From: Fimenecus sp045595185
GTDB taxonomy: Bacteria > Bacillota > Clostridia > Oscillospirales > Acutalibacteraceae
Reading direction: 5' to 3'
Length of the DNA: 64,000 nt
Assembly (NCBI GenBank): GCA_045595185.1
Contig: JAZNZX010000038.1
Location: forward strand, 62,001-126,000
Below, one piece after another: positions 63,958 through 64,000 of this stretch. The notes beneath the pieces were generated by a model. The model ran no database searches and was not told the DNA's origin. It was given only the letters and a program-made list of their open reading frames with translations. Each line of letters starts with the position of its first letter. The first letter of the stretch is position 1. The position numbers and the translations under genes were made by a program.

Positions 63958-64000
63958 GGTGTCGGTGGTGTAACGGTAGCACGGCAGATTGTGGCTCTGC
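63958..64000 (+). tRNA. tRNA-His (anticodon GTG), cut by window end
   Basis: 5' half only: acceptor 5' strand from 63959 with a G just before it at 63958 (possible encoded G-1), D arm with AACGGTA loop, anticodon stem GCAGA/TCTGC with loop TTGTGGC giving anticodon GTG. The remainder lies beyond the window. Confidence 0.88.

Overview
This window is part of a large phage genome with AT-rich DNA, probably infecting a Bacillota (Firmicutes-like) gut host. The evidence is head-to-tail genes with overlapping ATGA/TAATG junctions, strong AGGAGG ribosome sites, near-consensus sigma-A promoters, a tail/lysis block, and phage tRNAs. No integrase, transposase, capsid, portal, terminase or DNA polymerase gene is visible here, so the window covers one segment of a much bigger chromosome.

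The genetic code is altered. TAG is read as an amino acid, most likely glutamine (code 15). No protein gene in the window ends in TAG. About 20 reading frames are interrupted only by TAG, never by TAA or TGA. In the collagen-like fibre gene the TAG codons fall where CAA/CAG occurs in neighbouring G-P-Q-G-P repeats. All coordinates below use this code, so several long genes appear broken under the standard code. No CTA-anticodon suppressor tRNA is inside the window.

Layout. 1-627: partial leftward gene, divergent from the rest. 758-6289: HPr/Crh-like protein and tail-fibre genes (collagen-like, LRR-like). 6365-10333: further tail proteins. 10357-14219: GH113-like glycosidase, GH25 endolysin, glycosyltransferase and holin candidate. 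14206-23837: three very large related tail proteins sharing one module. 23904-36261: mixed metabolism and accessory genes, including a UvrD-like helicase, SleB-type lipoprotein, ThyX, GIY-YIG protein, second HPr/Crh-like protein, deoxyribosyltransferase-like protein, ADP-ribosylglycohydrolase and 5'-nucleotidase. 36350-64000: many short operons, each with a very uniform promoter, that are almost free of in-frame TAG.

The right half looks like an RNA repair and RNA-handling arsenal. It has an Rnl2-type ligase, a kinase-HD end-healing enzyme, a DUF2828/TROVE-like vWA protein next to a 1.1-kb structured non-coding RNA region holding two tRNA genes, calcineurin-type phosphoesterases, a Thg1-like 3'-5' polymerase, a cREC cyclic-phosphate-processing receiver protein, an Rnl1-type ligase, a nucleotidyltransferase and a tRNA-His. 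The structured RNA plus Ro-like protein, set among repair enzymes, is the best candidate for an undescribed system. It would plausibly protect or recycle tRNAs attacked by host anticodon nucleases. A second theme is ADP-ribose chemistry (ADP-ribosylglycohydrolase, NADAR), a likely counter to host ADP-ribosylation defences. A third is two HPr homologues that have lost the phosphocarrier histidine but kept the regulatory serine, like Crh.
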